The notes under the pieces were generated by a model. That model worked only from the letters and a program-made list of their open reading frames with translations, was not told where the DNA came from and did not search any database. 64,000 bases of DNA from JAJECS01 sp965243625. GTDB taxonomy: Bacteria; Chloroflexota; UBA11872. A program made the translations under genes and the position numbers. Within the stretch, counting starts at the first letter, position 1. Each line of letters begins with the position of its first letter. The stretch covers positions 2,728,001-2,792,000 of the forward strand of contig CBDEVI010000002.1 of assembly GCA_965243625.1 (NCBI GenBank), written 5' to 3'. This document shows, piece by piece, positions 39,602 through 47,874 of this stretch.

Positions 39602-40507
39602 ATGGCTATGGATCGCCCTGTGCGCGTCGCTGTGGTGGGCGAGGGCCCCGTGGCGCGGCGCTACGCCGCCGCCGTCGCCACCGTCGCGGACGCAGAGCTT
39701 GTTGAGCTCTCGAACGCCCAAGCGCTCGTCATTGCTGAAGTCGCGGACCTGACCGAACCAGCCTCGACCGGCCTTCCCTTGCTCATCGATCCCGGCGCGC
39801 TCGTGTCTTTCGGCGCCACCCCGGAGTCGCGGGCGGCGCTGCGCGCGTTGCCCATGCCGGCGCTTGCCGCGTTGCCGTGGCGAAGCGCTCCCGTCGTGCG
39901 GCTGGCGCGACGGCTGCTCGCCACGCCCAAGTTCGTACACGCGCACGTCACGATTCCGGGAGTCGACGCTCTGCCCGCGGCGGCCTTCCACACGCTCGAT
40001 ATCCTGACGCACCTGATGGGTCGATCGCCGAGTCGCGTGTACGCCGAATCCGGGCCTGGCACGTCAACCGCTCCCGGCGCGCCATCGACCGTCGCCGGCA
40101 CGCTGGAATTTGGTCCGAATGGCAGCGCCGCATTCGCGGTCAGCCGACTGGATGGGCCTGGCGAGGGGCTGGCCGCCGTCGTGCAGCTCACCGACGGCCG
40201 GCGAACGGTGACGCTGACGGAGGGCTTTACGACGGCCACGCTTGCCGGCTTCAACGACGCCGAGATCGACGCGGCGGCCACGGCTCCTGAATTCCGGGTG
40301 ACGGGGCGTTCGCAGGTGGTGACGGCGGATTGGCGTCCGGCCGACGTCGTTGGGGATGCGGTGCGCGACCTGGTGGGGACGGTCCGCACCGGCCAGGCGC
40401 CCATGGAAGCGCCCAACCTCTCCGGCGCTCTGCGCACCGCGGCGCTCGTGCGCGCCGCGCTCGCCACGGCAGGCGGCGGCAGACCGCGCCAGCTGATCGT
40501 GCGGTAG
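39602..40507 (+). CDS. Gfo/Idh/MocA-like oxidoreductase, divergent
   Basis: 301 aa. It opens with a Rossmann strand VRVAVVGEGPVARRYAAAV and continues without the EKP motif of classical members (DPGALVSFGATPESRA in the corresponding region). A later segment (AAAFHTLDILTHLMGRSPSR) matches the 'G...D...DxxxxLxG' helix of Gfo/Idh/MocA proteins. The loss of the catalytic Lys segment makes dehydrogenase activity doubtful. It precedes nadD by 7 bp. Confidence 0.6.
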   Translation: MAMDRPVRVAVVGEGPVARRYAAAVATVADAELVELSNAQALVIAEVADLTEPASTGLPLLIDPGALVSFGATPESRAALRALPMPALAALPWRSAPVVRLARRLLATPKFVHAHVTIPGVDALPAAAFHTLDILTHLMGRSPSRVYAESGPGTSTAPGAPSTVAGTLEFGPNGSAAFAVSRLDGPGEGLAAVVQLTDGRRTVTLTEGFTTATLAGFNDAEIDAAATAPEFRVTGRSQVVTADWRPADVVGDAVRDLVGTVRTGQAPMEAPNLSGALRTAALVRAALATAGGGRPRQLIVR

Positions 40508-40514
40508 CGGACCC

Positions 40515-41135
40515 GTGCGCATCGGACTCCTCGGCGGCACCTTCGATCCCGTGCACTGCGGGCATCTGGCCGTGGCGCGGCAGGTCAAAGACGCCTGGGC
40601 GCTCGATCGCGTCTGGCTCATTCCCGCCGCCCGTTCCCCGTTTCGCGGCGCGCCGCATGCGGCCGCCGACCACCGCCTGGCCATGTGCCGCCTGGCGGTG
40701 CGCGATCGCTCGTGGCTGGAGGTTCGGGACCTGGAACTGTCTCGGCCTGAGCCGTCCTACACCATCGACACGCTGCGCGCGCTCACCAAGGCCCATCCGG
40801 ACGCAGAGTTCACGCTCATCGTCGGCACGGACGCCCTGGAGGCCATGGCGGCATGGCGCGACACGGATGCCATCTTCGCCATCAGCGAGGTGGTCGCGGT
40901 GGCTCGGACCGGCTACGCCGCGGAGCTGCCCGACGATCTGCTCCGCGACCATCCCCTGGCCGCGGCCCGGGTTCGCATCCTCCACGACGCGGCCAGCGAT
41001 GTCGCGGCGTCGGACGTGCGGCGGCGCATCGCGGCTGGAGACTCGCTCGAAGGTCTGGTGCCCCACCCGGTGGTTGACTACATCCGACGACATGGCCTCT
41101 ACGCGAATGGGGACGCCGCGGAGGGTCGGATATAA
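40515..41135 (+). CDS. nadD: Nicotinate-nucleotide adenylyltransferase
   Basis: 206 aa from GTG 40515. The nucleotidyltransferase motif GGTFDPVHCGHLAVA (HxGH), then VWLIPAARSPFR, the FTLIVGTDALEAMAAW loop and VAASDVRRRIAAG (ISSTxIR-type). It makes deamido-NAD from nicotinate mononucleotide and ATP. It is followed by rsfS, a common nadD-rsfS order. Confidence 0.93.
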   Translation: MRIGLLGGTFDPVHCGHLAVARQVKDAWALDRVWLIPAARSPFRGAPHAAADHRLAMCRLAVRDRSWLEVRDLELSRPEPSYTIDTLRALTKAHPDAEFTLIVGTDALEAMAAWRDTDAIFAISEVVAVARTGYAAELPDDLLRDHPLAAARVRILHDAASDVAASDVRRRIAAGDSLEGLVPHPVVDYIRRHGLYANGDAAEGRI

Positions 41136-41136
41136 T
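41131..41136 (+). promoter_or_regulatory. Candidate -10 box (TATAAT) overlapping the nadD stop
   Basis: A perfect TATAAT whose last bases are part of the nadD stop codon, 62 bp before the GTG of rsfS. No clear -35. Confidence 0.35.
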
Positions 41137-41197
41137 CGCGGCACCTCATGATGCCTGAGCACAGCGCACGCTGATCCCGCTCGAGCGCGCGCGCCGT

Positions 41198-41515
41198 GTG
41201 GTCGAGTTGTTGGCGGAAAGGGGCGCCGCGGATGTTGCCCTCTTGGACCTGCGCGGGCTCACGATCATTGCCGACTACTTCGTCGTGTGCACCGCCGGCA
41301 GCACCGTCCAGATGCGCGCCATCCGCGACGCCCTCGACCGCGAACCCGTTCCCCCGTCCGCACCACATCCGCAATTCGAGGGCGAAGTGACGGACGGGTG
41401 GCTGTTGGCCGACTTTGGGGGCGTGGTGGTTCACATCTTCGCCCCCGAGGCGCGGGCGTACTATCGGCTGGACGAGCTCTGGAGCGACGCCCCCGTCGTG
41501 GCTCGCTTGCAGTAG
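41198..41515 (+). CDS. rsfS: Ribosomal silencing factor RsfS
   Basis: 105 aa from GTG 41198. VELLAERGAADVALLDLRGL, TIIADYFVVCTAGSTVQMRA, DGWLLADFGGVVVHIFAPEA, YYRLDELWSDAP are the RsfS core that binds L14 and keeps 50S subunits apart from 30S in starvation. Relatives begin about 10 residues earlier. An in-frame CTG at 41171 would supply IPLERARR, so a non-standard start is possible; an in-frame stop lies above it. Confidence 0.92.
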   Translation: MVELLAERGAADVALLDLRGLTIIADYFVVCTAGSTVQMRAIRDALDREPVPPSAPHPQFEGEVTDGWLLADFGGVVVHIFAPEARAYYRLDELWSDAPVVARLQ

Positions 41516-41529
41516 GCGCGGGAGGGCGC

Positions 41530-41703
41530 ATGTCGCGAGGATTCGGCACCGGACTCGGCATGGGGCTGGTGGTGGGCGGCGCCCTGGGCGTGACCGCGTC
41601 CGTCCTGGCGTTCGCCGCCCGCCATCAATCGGTGCGCCGCGCGCTGGCGCGCTGGCTCCTGCGCCGCGAGCCCAAGGTCGAGTTCGAGATCCTGCAGCAG
41701 TAG
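41530..41703 (+). CDS. Small single-pass membrane protein
   Basis: 57 aa from ATG 41530, GGAGGG just before it. One membrane segment (GLGMGLVVGGALGVTASVLA) and a basic tail ending in KVEFEILQQ. I do not recognise a family. It follows rsfS by 14 bp and its stop is 9 bp from the converging mutS2 stop. It is probably part of the nadD-rsfS transcript. Confidence 0.6.
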   Translation: MSRGFGTGLGMGLVVGGALGVTASVLAFAARHQSVRRALARWLLRREPKVEFEILQQ

Positions 41704-41712
41704 CGCCGGTCG

Positions 41713-44040
41713 TTAGCCGCCGGCCAGCGCGACGACCGTGACGCCGGCACCGCCCGCGGTTGGCGCCGCGTCGGAAAGGTCCACCACGCTTGGATGGTCG
41801 CCCACGTGGCTGCGGATAGCTCGGCGCAACGTCCCGGTGCCGACCCCATGGACCACCCGCAGGGCGGACGCGCCCTGCAGCACGGCGGCGTCCAAGGCCA
41901 GGTCCACCTGTTCCAAGGCGTCGACCACGCGCTCGCCGCGCACATGGACCTCGGCTGGGACCGCCGAACCGCGTCGACGCGCCCGCGGCCGGGGTTGCGG
42001 CTGCGGTGCGAGCACCTCTTGCACGTGCGCCCGCGGCACGCGCGCGCGCACGTTGCCCGCGCCGATCACTGCCTCGGCGTCGTCCACCGCCACCACGACT
42101 GCCTCGCGGCTGTAGCCCTCCACGCGCACCCGGTCCCCTTCCCGAATCTCGAGCAGCGGCGCCGCGCGCGGCAGCTCGGCGGGCGGACTGGACGCATCGA
42201 GCTTTGCTTCGAGATTTCGCATGCGCCGGCGCGCGACATCGGCCGAGGCGCCGGGCGCCTGCCGCGCCGCCTGCTCGGCTTGACGCAGGGCGGCGCGGGT
42301 TTGCCGCAACAGCGCGCGAGCCTCGCGCCGGGCGTCGCCCACCACGCGCTCACGCTCGGCGTCGACGCCCGCCAACCGCTCGTCGAGGTCGTGCTGCGCC
42401 GCGGCCAGGCGTTCGGCCTCGCCGGCTACGCCAGCTCGGGCCTCGGACAGCTCGCGTCGATCGCGTTGCAGCGCCCCGATCAACCCCTCCACGTCGCGGA
42501 ACTCCGCCGCGAGCTTGGCCCGCGCCGCCTCGACGATCTCGGCATCGAGGCCCAACCCGGTGGCGATGTCGAAGGCGTTGCTGCGACCGGGTACGTCCAT
42601 CAGCAAGCGATAGGTCGGACGCAGGGTGGCGGCGTCGAAGTCCACGCTGGCGTTGCGTGCCCGCGGGTGCCGGTGCGCGAAGAGCTTTAGCTCGGGATGA
42701 TGCGTGGTCACCACCGCCACGGCCCCGGCGTCGAGCAGCCGTTCGAGGATGGCCTGGCCCAGCGCCGCGCCCTCGGTGGGGTCGGTGCCGGCGCCAAGCT
42801 CGTCGGTCAGCACCAGTGCGCGCGGTCCCGCCGCCCGCACCATCGCCACCAGGTTGCGCATGTGCGAGGCGAAGGTGCTCAGGCTTTGCTCGATGCTCTG
42901 CTCGTCACCGATGTCCGCCAGCACGGGGTCGTAGACCGCCAGCCGGGCGCCGGCCGCGGGCACGTGCAGGCCGCAGGCCGCCATCAGGTGCAGCAGCCCC
43001 ACCGTCTTCAGCGCCACGGTCTTGCCGCCGGTGTTTGGGCCGGTGATCACGATTGCCTGCGATCCGCCGGCTGGAATCTCGATGTCGATGGGCACGACGT
43101 CGCCCTCCAGCAGGGGATGCCGCGCTTCCTTGAGCTGGAACCCCGCGTCCGGCGCGATGCTTGGCTCCACGGCCTCGTGCGCATCCGCGTAGCGGGCCAG
43201 CGCCAGCAGGCCGTCGAGCACGCCCAGGCCGTCGACCCCCGCCACGACGTCGTGCCGCAGCGTGCCGACCTCGGCGCTCAGTGCCCGGAGAATCCGGTCG
43301 ATCTCGTGGCGCTCGGCCGCCTCGAGCTCCCGCACGCGGTTGTTGGCCGGCACGGCCGCCAGCGGCTCCATGTACACCGTGGCCCCGCTGGCCGAGGTGT
43401 CGTGCACGATGCCCGAAAAACTCCCCTGGTGCTCCTGCTTGACCGGCACCACCTGCCGCCCGGCGCGCTCGGTGATCAGCGCCTCCTGCAGCACGCCGCG
43501 CGCGGCGGGCGACCGGAGCTGCTGCTGCATGATCGTGTGCACCGCCGCCGTGGCCTGACGCAGCTGGCGGCGCAGCGATTGCAGTTCGGGGGAAGCGGTG
43601 TCGGCGACCCGGCCCTGCTCGTCGAAGGTCGCGTCGATGCGCGAGCCGAGGTCCGGGTGGTCCGCCAGCGGCGCGACGATGCGCCAGAGCGCCGGCGCGT
43701 CCGCGCGGTGGGTCTCCACGGTGCGGCGGGTCAGGCGCACCGCGCGAAGCTGTGCCGCCACGGCCTGCAAGTCCGTGGGGCTGAGTCGCGAGCCGCGCGC
43801 CGCGGCGTCGGCCGCCGCGCGGACGTCCTGCGCGCCGCCGACGCCGAATCCCGGCGCCTCGCCCAGCAGCCAGCGCGCCTGGGCGGTGGCCGTCAGCCGG
43901 GCGCGCGCCTCGGCATGATCGGTGGTCGGTCGGAGCGCGCAGACATGCGCGCGACCCGGCTCGAAGCCGGCATACGCGCTGGCCTGCGCCAGGATTTCGG
44001 GCAATTCAAGACGGTCGGCGGACAGATCGGACGCAAGCAT
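41713..44040 (-). CDS. mutS2: MutS2 family protein (endonuclease MutS2)
   Basis: 775 aa. N-terminal core: LQEALITERAGRQVVPVKQE, SFSGIVHDTSASGATVY. ATPase: the Walker A VITGPNTGGKTVALKT, SLSTFASHMRNLV, the Walker B VLTDELGAGTDPTEGAALGQ, VVTTHHPELKLFA. A long coiled-coil follows, then a KOW-like segment, then a C-terminal Smr domain (residues about 698-775) with HGVGTGTLRRAIR. In the Smr motif the usual LDLRG reads VHVRG, so the Asp of the nuclease site is replaced by His (residue about 699). The family resolves recombination intermediates and stalled ribosomes. Confidence 0.93.
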   Translation of the reverse strand: MLASDLSADRLELPEILAQASAYAGFEPGRAHVCALRPTTDHAEARARLTATAQARWLLGEAPGFGVGGAQDVRAAADAAARGSRLSPTDLQAVAAQLRAVRLTRRTVETHRADAPALWRIVAPLADHPDLGSRIDATFDEQGRVADTASPELQSLRRQLRQATAAVHTIMQQQLRSPAARGVLQEALITERAGRQVVPVKQEHQGSFSGIVHDTSASGATVYMEPLAAVPANNRVRELEAAERHEIDRILRALSAEVGTLRHDVVAGVDGLGVLDGLLALARYADAHEAVEPSIAPDAGFQLKEARHPLLEGDVVPIDIEIPAGGSQAIVITGPNTGGKTVALKTVGLLHLMAACGLHVPAAGARLAVYDPVLADIGDEQSIEQSLSTFASHMRNLVAMVRAAGPRALVLTDELGAGTDPTEGAALGQAILERLLDAGAVAVVTTHHPELKLFAHRHPRARNASVDFDAATLRPTYRLLMDVPGRSNAFDIATGLGLDAEIVEAARAKLAAEFRDVEGLIGALQRDRRELSEARAGVAGEAERLAAAQHDLDERLAGVDAERERVVGDARREARALLRQTRAALRQAEQAARQAPGASADVARRRMRNLEAKLDASSPPAELPRAAPLLEIREGDRVRVEGYSREAVVVAVDDAEAVIGAGNVRARVPRAHVQEVLAPQPQPRPRARRRGSAVPAEVHVRGERVVDALEQVDLALDAAVLQGASALRVVHGVGTGTLRRAIRSHVGDHPSVVDLSDAAPTAGGAGVTVVALAGG

Positions 44041-44115
44041 GGGCGCGAGCGGCTGGCCGCGCGCGAGCGCGGCGGCCGGTAAGGCGGACGGGCTTAGATC
44101 AGGGTAGCGCCTGCG

Positions 44116-44430
44116 TTAGTCCTGCAGCCGAAACGGCGGGTACTCGTCGACGATGGAGAGAAACCACGCATTGGTGCGCGTGGTCCACCGCAAGACGCCG
44201 ACCTGGAAGTCGAACAGTCCTCTGGGGTACCAGCCGGTGACGATGATGGCGACGTACCCCACCAGCGTGGCGAGCAATGCCACGATTCCCAGGAAGTACA
44301 GCACGATGACGTGCGGGAGGAGCAAGAACCCCTTGATCAGGAAGGTCAGCCCGCAGAAGGCGAGCAAGCGCGAGCTGCGCTCCGGGTATTCGGCGGTGAC
44401 GTTGACCGGATAGGGGGATGAACTGTCCAT
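44116..44430 (-). CDS. DUF4389 membrane protein
   Basis: 104 aa. YPVNVTAEYPERSSRLLAF, then LIKGFLLLPHVIVLYFLGIV and a second membrane segment, then GWYPRGLFDFQVGVLRWTTR match DUF4389. Two membrane segments are expected. No function is known. It is upstream of mutS2 on the same strand with a 75-bp gap. Confidence 0.8.
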   Translation of the reverse strand: MDSSSPYPVNVTAEYPERSSRLLAFCGLTFLIKGFLLLPHVIVLYFLGIVALLATLVGYVAIIVTGWYPRGLFDFQVGVLRWTTRTNAWFLSIVDEYPPFRLQD

Positions 44431-44580
44431 GCGTCAGCCCTCGCTGCGTTGCGGTGCCCGCTCACAAGGCACGATGCAGCCAGTGTAAAAGGGAGTGCGC
44501 CACCGGACTTGCGGCGGGGCTCTCCTGGGCGCGGTCGGGCCCCGCCCCCTCTCCCCTGGTGTGACCCTTGCGCAACCCTT

Positions 44581-44703
44581 CGTCACTCCCGCGAAGGCGG
44601 GAATCCACCCCTCATTGAACCTGGGGGCGGAGAGGATGCGCCCGGTTATCCCCAAGCCCGGCTCGATTTTGCAAAGGTCTCCGAAGGCGGGGAGCGGGAA
44701 TCC
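44581..44703 (+). repeat. Dispersed intergenic repeat A, copy 6 (best-preserved full copy)
   Basis: CGTCACTCCCGCGAAGG, CGGGAATCCACCCC, TCATTGAACCTGGGGG, GAGAGGATGCGCCCGG, TATCCCCAAGCCCGG, GATTTTGCAAAGG, then CGGGGAGCGGGAATCC. Taken as the reference for the family. Confidence 0.85.
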
Positions 44704-44731
44704 AGCGATCGATCAGCCTGTTGGCCGGTGC

Positions 44732-44759
44732 GTAGGGGCGACGCATGCGTCGCCCCTAC
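44732..44759. repeat. Perfect 28-bp palindrome, repeat C
   Basis: GTAGGGGCGACGCA followed by its exact reverse complement. An almost identical copy is at 63097-63124. Confidence 0.9.
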
Positions 44760-44772
44760 CTCGCTGTTCGAA

Positions 44773-44806
44773 GATCCCCTGGAGGGAGAGGGTTGGGGTG
44801 AGGGGG
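44773..44806 (+). repeat. Dispersed repeat E, copy 2
   Basis: ATCCCCTGGAGGGAGAGGG then TTGGGGTGAGGGGG, matching 20891-20926. Confidence 0.6.
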
Positions 44807-44855
44807 ATTCGGCACGGCGGCCGGTCGCGGCGACCTTCTCCGATCACCCCGCAGC

Positions 44856-45488
44856 CTAGTTCAGGCGCGAATTCTGCCGGGCGTTCAGGAGATCGTCGAG
44901 ATCGCGCAGCAGCCGCTGCATCAGCTTGGCCTCGCGGGCCAACAGTTCCTCGACGCTCGGCGATTCGAGCAGGTTCTGGCGGGTGCTGGCCGTGGCCGGC
45001 AGGGCGGACGCGGTGAAATAGGCGAAGCGCTCCGGATCGCGCGGCAACTCCTCGTGGGTGCCGAACGCGCCCTGCAGCTCCAGCGTGAGGCGCAGCGCCT
45101 TTCGGTAGTCCTCGCGCACGCTTGCCGCCAGCGATGCCATCTGGTGCGGATCCGTCACCGGCATCGCGTCCAGGGTCACCGACGCCGTCAGGTGCGGCTC
45201 GCGCTGCTCCAGGGCGTCGATGCGAAAGCGCTCCTCGCCCACCGCTTCGATGTTCATGCGGCCATCGGGCAGCGTCTCATGCTGCGTGATGCGCGCGGTG
45301 GTCCCCACCGGATGCGGCTCGGCCGGCTCGCCAACCTCCTCGCCGGAGCGGATCAGCGCCACGCCAAACGGACGCTCCTCGTCGATGCAGGCGCGAATCA
45401 TCACCCGGTAGCGCGGCTCGAAGATGTGCAGCGGCAGCCGCATGTGCGGAAACAGCACCGTGTGAAGCGGAAACAGGTCCAGCTGCAT
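44856..45488 (-). CDS. LON substrate-binding-domain (Lon N-terminal) protein
   Basis: 210 aa from ATG 45488. It is the stand-alone N-terminal domain of Lon: MQLDLFPLHTVLFPHMRLPL, HIFEPRYRVMIRACIDEER, PFGVALIRSGEEVG, GTTARITQHETLPDGRMNI, then VGEERFRI, and a C-terminal LLESPSVEELLAREAKLMQR helix. No ATPase or protease domain follows, so it is not Lon itself. Such short proteins are common and their function is unclear. Confidence 0.85.
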   Translation of the reverse strand: MQLDLFPLHTVLFPHMRLPLHIFEPRYRVMIRACIDEERPFGVALIRSGEEVGEPAEPHPVGTTARITQHETLPDGRMNIEAVGEERFRIDALEQREPHLTASVTLDAMPVTDPHQMASLAASVREDYRKALRLTLELQGAFGTHEELPRDPERFAYFTASALPATASTRQNLLESPSVEELLAREAKLMQRLLRDLDDLLNARQNSRLN

Positions 45489-45640
45489 GCCCGAGTCTAA
45501 TGGCTGGACCCCTCGACTCCCGGGGCGGCGCCTCGGCCTACCGCAAGTCCGGACGGCGCCGAGACTGCGCATCGCGGCGGCGCCATGTAGAGTCGCCTGC
45601 GAATACGTCGCCGCCGGCCTGATCGAGGGACTCGCCGCCC

Positions 45641-46534
45641 ATGTCCGACGCGCCGCCCATCGTCACCGAGGCGCTGTCGAAGTCCTATGGCAGCGTGCGG
45701 GCGCTGACCGATCTGTCGCTCACCGTGGAGCGCGGCGAGATCTTTGGATTCCTGGGGCCCAACGGCGCCGGCAAGACCACCACGGCGCGGCTGCTGCTGG
45801 GCTTGATGCGGCCCACCAGCGGCTCGGCGCGCATCTTCGGCACCGACGTGCATGCGGACGGTCCCGAGGCCCGGCGCTCCGTGAGCTATCAGCCCAGCGC
45901 CGACGCGATGTACGAGTCCTCGCGCGTGGCGTCGTATCTGCGAGCCTTCGCGCGCATGGGCGGCGTGCCGGTGCACCGCACCGACGAGCTGATCGAGCGG
46001 CTGGACCTCGACACGTCGCGCCGCATCAAGGCCCTGTCCACCGGCAACCGGCAGAAGGTGGCCATCGTCCGCGCCCTCCAGGCGGACGTGCCGCTCTATC
46101 TCCTCGACGAGCCCACGCGCGGCCTCGATCCGCTGGTGCAGCAGGAGTTTGGTCGGATCCTGGCCGAATACCGCGACGAGGGCCGCACCATCTTCCTCTC
46201 CACCCACATCCTGTCCGAAGCCGAGCACCTGTGTGACCGCGTGGGTCTCCTGCGCGAGGGGCGGCTCGTGGCCGTGGAGCGCGTGGACGTGCTCACCGAA
46301 AGCCGGGTGCGACGCTTCCACGCCCGCTTCGCGGGACCGACGCCCACCGACGACGATCTCGAGGGCGCAACGGTGGTGTCACGCATCGATGGTGCGATCA
46401 GCTTCGAAGTCACCGGGTCCGTGGACCGGGTGATCAAGACGCTCGCGCGCTTCGAAGTGACCGACCTCACCGTTGACGAGCCCAGTCTCGAAGATGCGTT
46501 CCTGCGCTACTACGACCAGCAGGCCCAGCCGTGA
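45641..46534 (+). CDS. ABC transporter ATP-binding protein
   Basis: 297 aa. Walker A FLGPNGAGKTTTARLLLG, Q-loop in VSYQPSADAMYE, signature ALSTGNRQKVAIVRAL, Walker B LYLLDEPTRGLDPLVQ, switch His in FLSTHILSEAEHL. The order and the C-terminal extension (FARFEVTDLTVDEPSLEDAF) are of the ABC-2 exporter (CcmA/NodI-like) type. The stop overlaps the start of the permease gene (GTGA), so the pair forms one exporter. Confidence 0.93.
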   Translation: MSDAPPIVTEALSKSYGSVRALTDLSLTVERGEIFGFLGPNGAGKTTTARLLLGLMRPTSGSARIFGTDVHADGPEARRSVSYQPSADAMYESSRVASYLRAFARMGGVPVHRTDELIERLDLDTSRRIKALSTGNRQKVAIVRALQADVPLYLLDEPTRGLDPLVQQEFGRILAEYRDEGRTIFLSTHILSEAEHLCDRVGLLREGRLVAVERVDVLTESRVRRFHARFAGPTPTDDDLEGATVVSRIDGAISFEVTGSVDRVIKTLARFEVTDLTVDEPSLEDAFLRYYDQQAQP

Positions 46535-47349
46535 CGCTCAACCTGCTGCTCCACACCTTGCGGCATCGGCGCCTGGCGATTTTCTGGTTCACCGTGGGGT
46601 TGTTCATTCTCGCGCTCCTGGTCATGGCGCTCTGGCCGTCGTCGCGCGACCTGGACCTCGACGCGTTCCTCGAAACCATGCCCGAAGCGGCCCGCGCCGC
46701 CTTCCTGGGCCGGGGCTTCGACAGTCCCGCCATCGAGCAAAGCGCCTTCCTTCAATACCTCGGCTCGCAGCTCACCACCTGGTTGCCGATTCTCGCCGCC
46801 TACTTCGGCATGTGGGCCGGCGGCGGCACGATTGCCCGGGCCTACGGCCGCCACACCCTGGACGTCTTGCTGGCGCAGCCGATCACGCGCGAGCGGTTTC
46901 TGCTCACGCGGCTGTCGGCGGTGGCCATCGGCGCGCTGATCATCGTCGCCGGCTCGATGGTCGGCCTGCTGCTCGGCGTGGCCGCCTGGGCCGGCGACAC
47001 GCCGATTGCCGCCGGCGACATCGTCCTGGTGCACGTGCAGCTGCTGCTCTTCGGCTTGGCGGCCGCGGCGATTTCCGCGGTCGTGGCCACGGTGCTGCTC
47101 GAGCCGGGCCGCACCTACGGCGTCAGCGCGCTCGTCGTCGTGGCGATGTATGTGATTTACCTGGTTGCCGAGGTGGTCGAACCGCTGGAGTGGCTGGGCT
47201 ACGTGTCGCTGTTTCGCTACTGGCGGCCCCTCGAGCAATTCGCCACCGGAGAGTTCGCCTGGACGGAGGCGGTGGTGCTGGCGGCAACCGCCGTCGTGGC
47301 TACCGGCCTGGCGGTCGTACTATTTCGACGCCGGGACATCGTGACGTAG
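46531..47349 (+). CDS. ABC-2 type transporter permease
   Basis: 272 aa from GTG 46531. Six membrane segments are expected: LAIFWFTVGLFILALLVMAL, then TWLPILAAYFGMWAGGGTI, ARAYGRHTLDVLLAQPITRE (the typical 'E..R.T...LL..P.sR' of ABC-2 permeases), SAVAIGALIIVAGSMVGLLL, LLLFGLAAAAISAVVATVLL and a last pair. Substrate unknown. The next gene starts 9 bp after its stop. Confidence 0.87.
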   Translation: MTLNLLLHTLRHRRLAIFWFTVGLFILALLVMALWPSSRDLDLDAFLETMPEAARAAFLGRGFDSPAIEQSAFLQYLGSQLTTWLPILAAYFGMWAGGGTIARAYGRHTLDVLLAQPITRERFLLTRLSAVAIGALIIVAGSMVGLLLGVAAWAGDTPIAAGDIVLVHVQLLLFGLAAAAISAVVATVLLEPGRTYGVSALVVVAMYVIYLVAEVVEPLEWLGYVSLFRYWRPLEQFATGEFAWTEAVVLAATAVVATGLAVVLFRRRDIVT

Positions 47350-47358
47350 GACGTCGAC

Positions 47359-47874
47359 TTGCCGCGATCCAAAGGCTCGAAGACTCTCACCATCGGCGAA
47401 CCCGCGCCCGACTTCCATGTCCACGTCGCCGGAACCGGCAAGCGCACCGACTTGCAGGACTTTGCCGACCGCTGGCTCTACCTGGTCTTTCTGCGGCATG
47501 TCTGGTGACTGAGCTGCCATGGCTATATGGCGCGGCTCGAGGTCGAGCTGGACGAGTGGACGAAACGGGGAGTGGCCGTCGCCTTCGTCTTTGCGCAGGG
47601 CCTCAAGGTTGTCGACGCCTTCGCCGAGCGTGAAGGGCTTCCGTTCCCGGTGCTGGTCGACCCCGAGCGGCGGATGGTCCGCGACTACGGCGTGTACGTC
47701 CGCATCAACTTCGAGTCGTGGAATATGGCGCGGCCCTCCGTGGTCCTGATCGATCCCACGGGCATCGTGCGTGAGGTGTTCGTGGGGCGGCACTCGCTCG
47801 AGTGGCCGGAGAGCAAGGATCTTTGGGCGCTGGTGGAGCGTCACGAGGCCGACGGCCAGGAAGAGTCTGAATAG
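47359..47874 (+). CDS. Candidate selenoprotein: peroxiredoxin-like (PRX_like2 type) protein with in-frame TGA (UxxC)
   Basis: The reading frame starts at TTG 47359 (AGGA about 8 bp upstream), meets TGA at codon 50 (47506-47508) and continues in the same frame to 47874. The first part reads TLTIGEPAPDFHVHVAG, then RTDLQDFADRWLYLVFLRHVW; after the TGA comes LSCHGYMARLEVELDEW, then GVAVAFVFAQ, LPFPVLVDPERRMVRDYGVY and MARPSVVLIDPTGIVREVFV. In this thioredoxin-fold family the FLRHxxCxxC motif places a Cys exactly at the TGA, so the protein would be FLRHVW-U-LSC: UxxC. A hairpin follows the TGA at once. Total 171 residues with Sec. It comes 9 bp after the ABC permease gene. A pseudogene or a truncated 115-aa protein from ATG 47527 are the alternatives. 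Sec genes (selA, selB, selC, selD) are not in the window. Confidence 0.72.
47511..47538 (+). promoter_or_regulatory. Candidate bacterial SECIS hairpin after the in-frame TGA
   Basis: Two stem pieces: GAGC (47511-47514) with GCTC (47535-47538), and GCCAT (47516-47520) with ATGGC (47527-47531), close a six-base loop GGCTAT (47521-47526). Bacterial SECIS elements have a G (often GG) at the start of the apical loop just 3' of the UGA; here 12 bases separate the TGA from the GG, a little shorter than the range I recall. Confidence 0.5.

Larger units (their letters stand above)
44431..44855. other. Intergenic region of repeats A, C and E
   Basis: 425 bp with no gene. Repeat A copy 6 (44581-44703), a perfect C palindrome (44732-44759) and an E element (44773-44806) lie one after another. 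Confidence 0.7.

Noticed and set aside
47359..47874. Pseudogene (nonsense mutation) in a peroxiredoxin-like gene
   Set aside because: Not excluded, but less likely: the stop is TGA, exactly at the redox Cys of the motif, the second redox Cys is kept, and the remaining frame is intact with family motifs.
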